From Reichenbachiella agarivorans (GTDB taxonomy: Bacteria; Bacteroidota; Bacteroidia; Cytophagales; Cyclobacteriaceae): a stretch of 64,000 nucleotides of DNA. Location: positions 346,001 to 410,000 of the forward strand of contig NZ_CP106679.1 of NCBI RefSeq assembly GCF_025502585.1. Direction: 5' to 3'. Positions 61,791 through 64,000 of the stretch are shown one piece after another (position 1 is the first letter of the stretch; the number at the start of each line of letters is the position of its first letter). Both the position numbers and the translations under genes were made by a program. The notes under the pieces were generated by a model that was not told the origin of the DNA, made no database searches, and worked only from the letters and a program-made list of their open reading frames with translations.

Positions 61791-61971
61791 AATGTCTTTG
61801 TAAGATGCTAGATGATTAGATTCTAGATCTTAGACTAATGTCTTATTGCAACATGCAATCTGCTTCGGCCTACTGCCTTAGCTATTAATATCCTAAAAGT
61901 CCAAATACTCAGTACTAGGTACTAAATACTAGATTTGACATTGTGTCATGAAAGAAAGAAAACGCGCACCG
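61791..61971 (-). other. 23S-5S spacer with CTAGAT-type repeats
   Basis: No tRNA is present in this 181-bp spacer. It contains degenerate CTAGAT/TAGATT/TAGACT words (61806-61846) and AGTACTAGGTACTAAATACTAG (61912-61934) that resemble the dispersed CTAGA-type repeats elsewhere in the window. Possibly substrates for rRNA processing hairpins. Confidence 0.4.

Positions 61972-64000
<2,029 letters not shown>

Overview
The window looks like part of a chromosome from a Bacteroidota bacterium, most likely a marine member of the Cytophagales. The evidence is a MurF-alanine racemase fusion protein, a secreted protein with a type IX secretion (T9SS) sorting domain, many lipoprotein glycoside hydrolases, a TonB-dependent outer-membrane receptor with a carboxypeptidase-like N-terminal domain, and very weak Shine-Dalgarno sites. 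The species assignment is inference.

Layout. (1) 1-8.8 kb: a minus-strand operon for L-fucose use by the non-phosphorylating route. It holds a symporter, mutarotase, L-fucose dehydrogenase, lactonase, a UxaA-type dehydratase, a keto-deoxy-fuconate dehydrogenase, a fumarylacetoacetase-type hydrolase and an FMN lactate dehydrogenase. A divergent LacI-type regulator flanks it. (2) 9.2-27.6 kb: a carbohydrate-degradation locus. Three plus-strand genes (ROK kinase, GH88 unsaturated-uronyl hydrolase, sugar porter) face a minus-strand block: beta-helix/ricin/T9SS protein, GH39, heparinase II/III-like lyase, GH30, beta-helix+PDZ lipoprotein, GH29 fucosidase, YesU-like protein, beta-propeller GH. The likely substrate is a fucose-bearing, uronic-acid-containing polysaccharide. 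No SusC/SusD pair and no sulfatase are visible. (3) 28.2-39.4 kb: tRNA-Leu and tRNA-Gly, an ECF sigma factor with a membrane partner, a thioesterase, a TPR protein, MurF-Alr, a SNF2 helicase, a transglutaminase-like protein and an aldehyde dehydrogenase.

(4) 39.4-46.6 kb: an AT-rich island of overlapping genes. It encodes a PqqD-like protein with a long conserved-looking tail, a GT2, an ABC exporter, a nucleotidyltransferase-like protein and an HPr-kinase-like protein, followed by a sterol-desaturase-family hydroxylase and a second GT2. This combination resembles a peptide-modification (RiPP-like) or exported-glycoconjugate cassette without the usual lasso cyclase or protease. The island is bracketed by a 45-bp perfect direct repeat: one copy is the 3' end of the intact gene at 46537, the other is a 33-codon remnant of the same gene family beside the aldehyde dehydrogenase. 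This is the best candidate here for an undescribed system.

(5) 46.5-64 kb: a MORN-like secreted protein, HtpG, an ABC-F protein, an unusual cluster of nested palindromes, a two-component system coupled to a PepSY-like lipoprotein and a TonB-dependent receptor, a four-gene operon (small basic ORF, metallophosphoesterase, glycosyltransferase, GH1), a DNA photolyase, and the 3' end of a minus-strand rRNA operon (5S and part of 23S). All identifications come from motifs and context read by eye. No database search was run.
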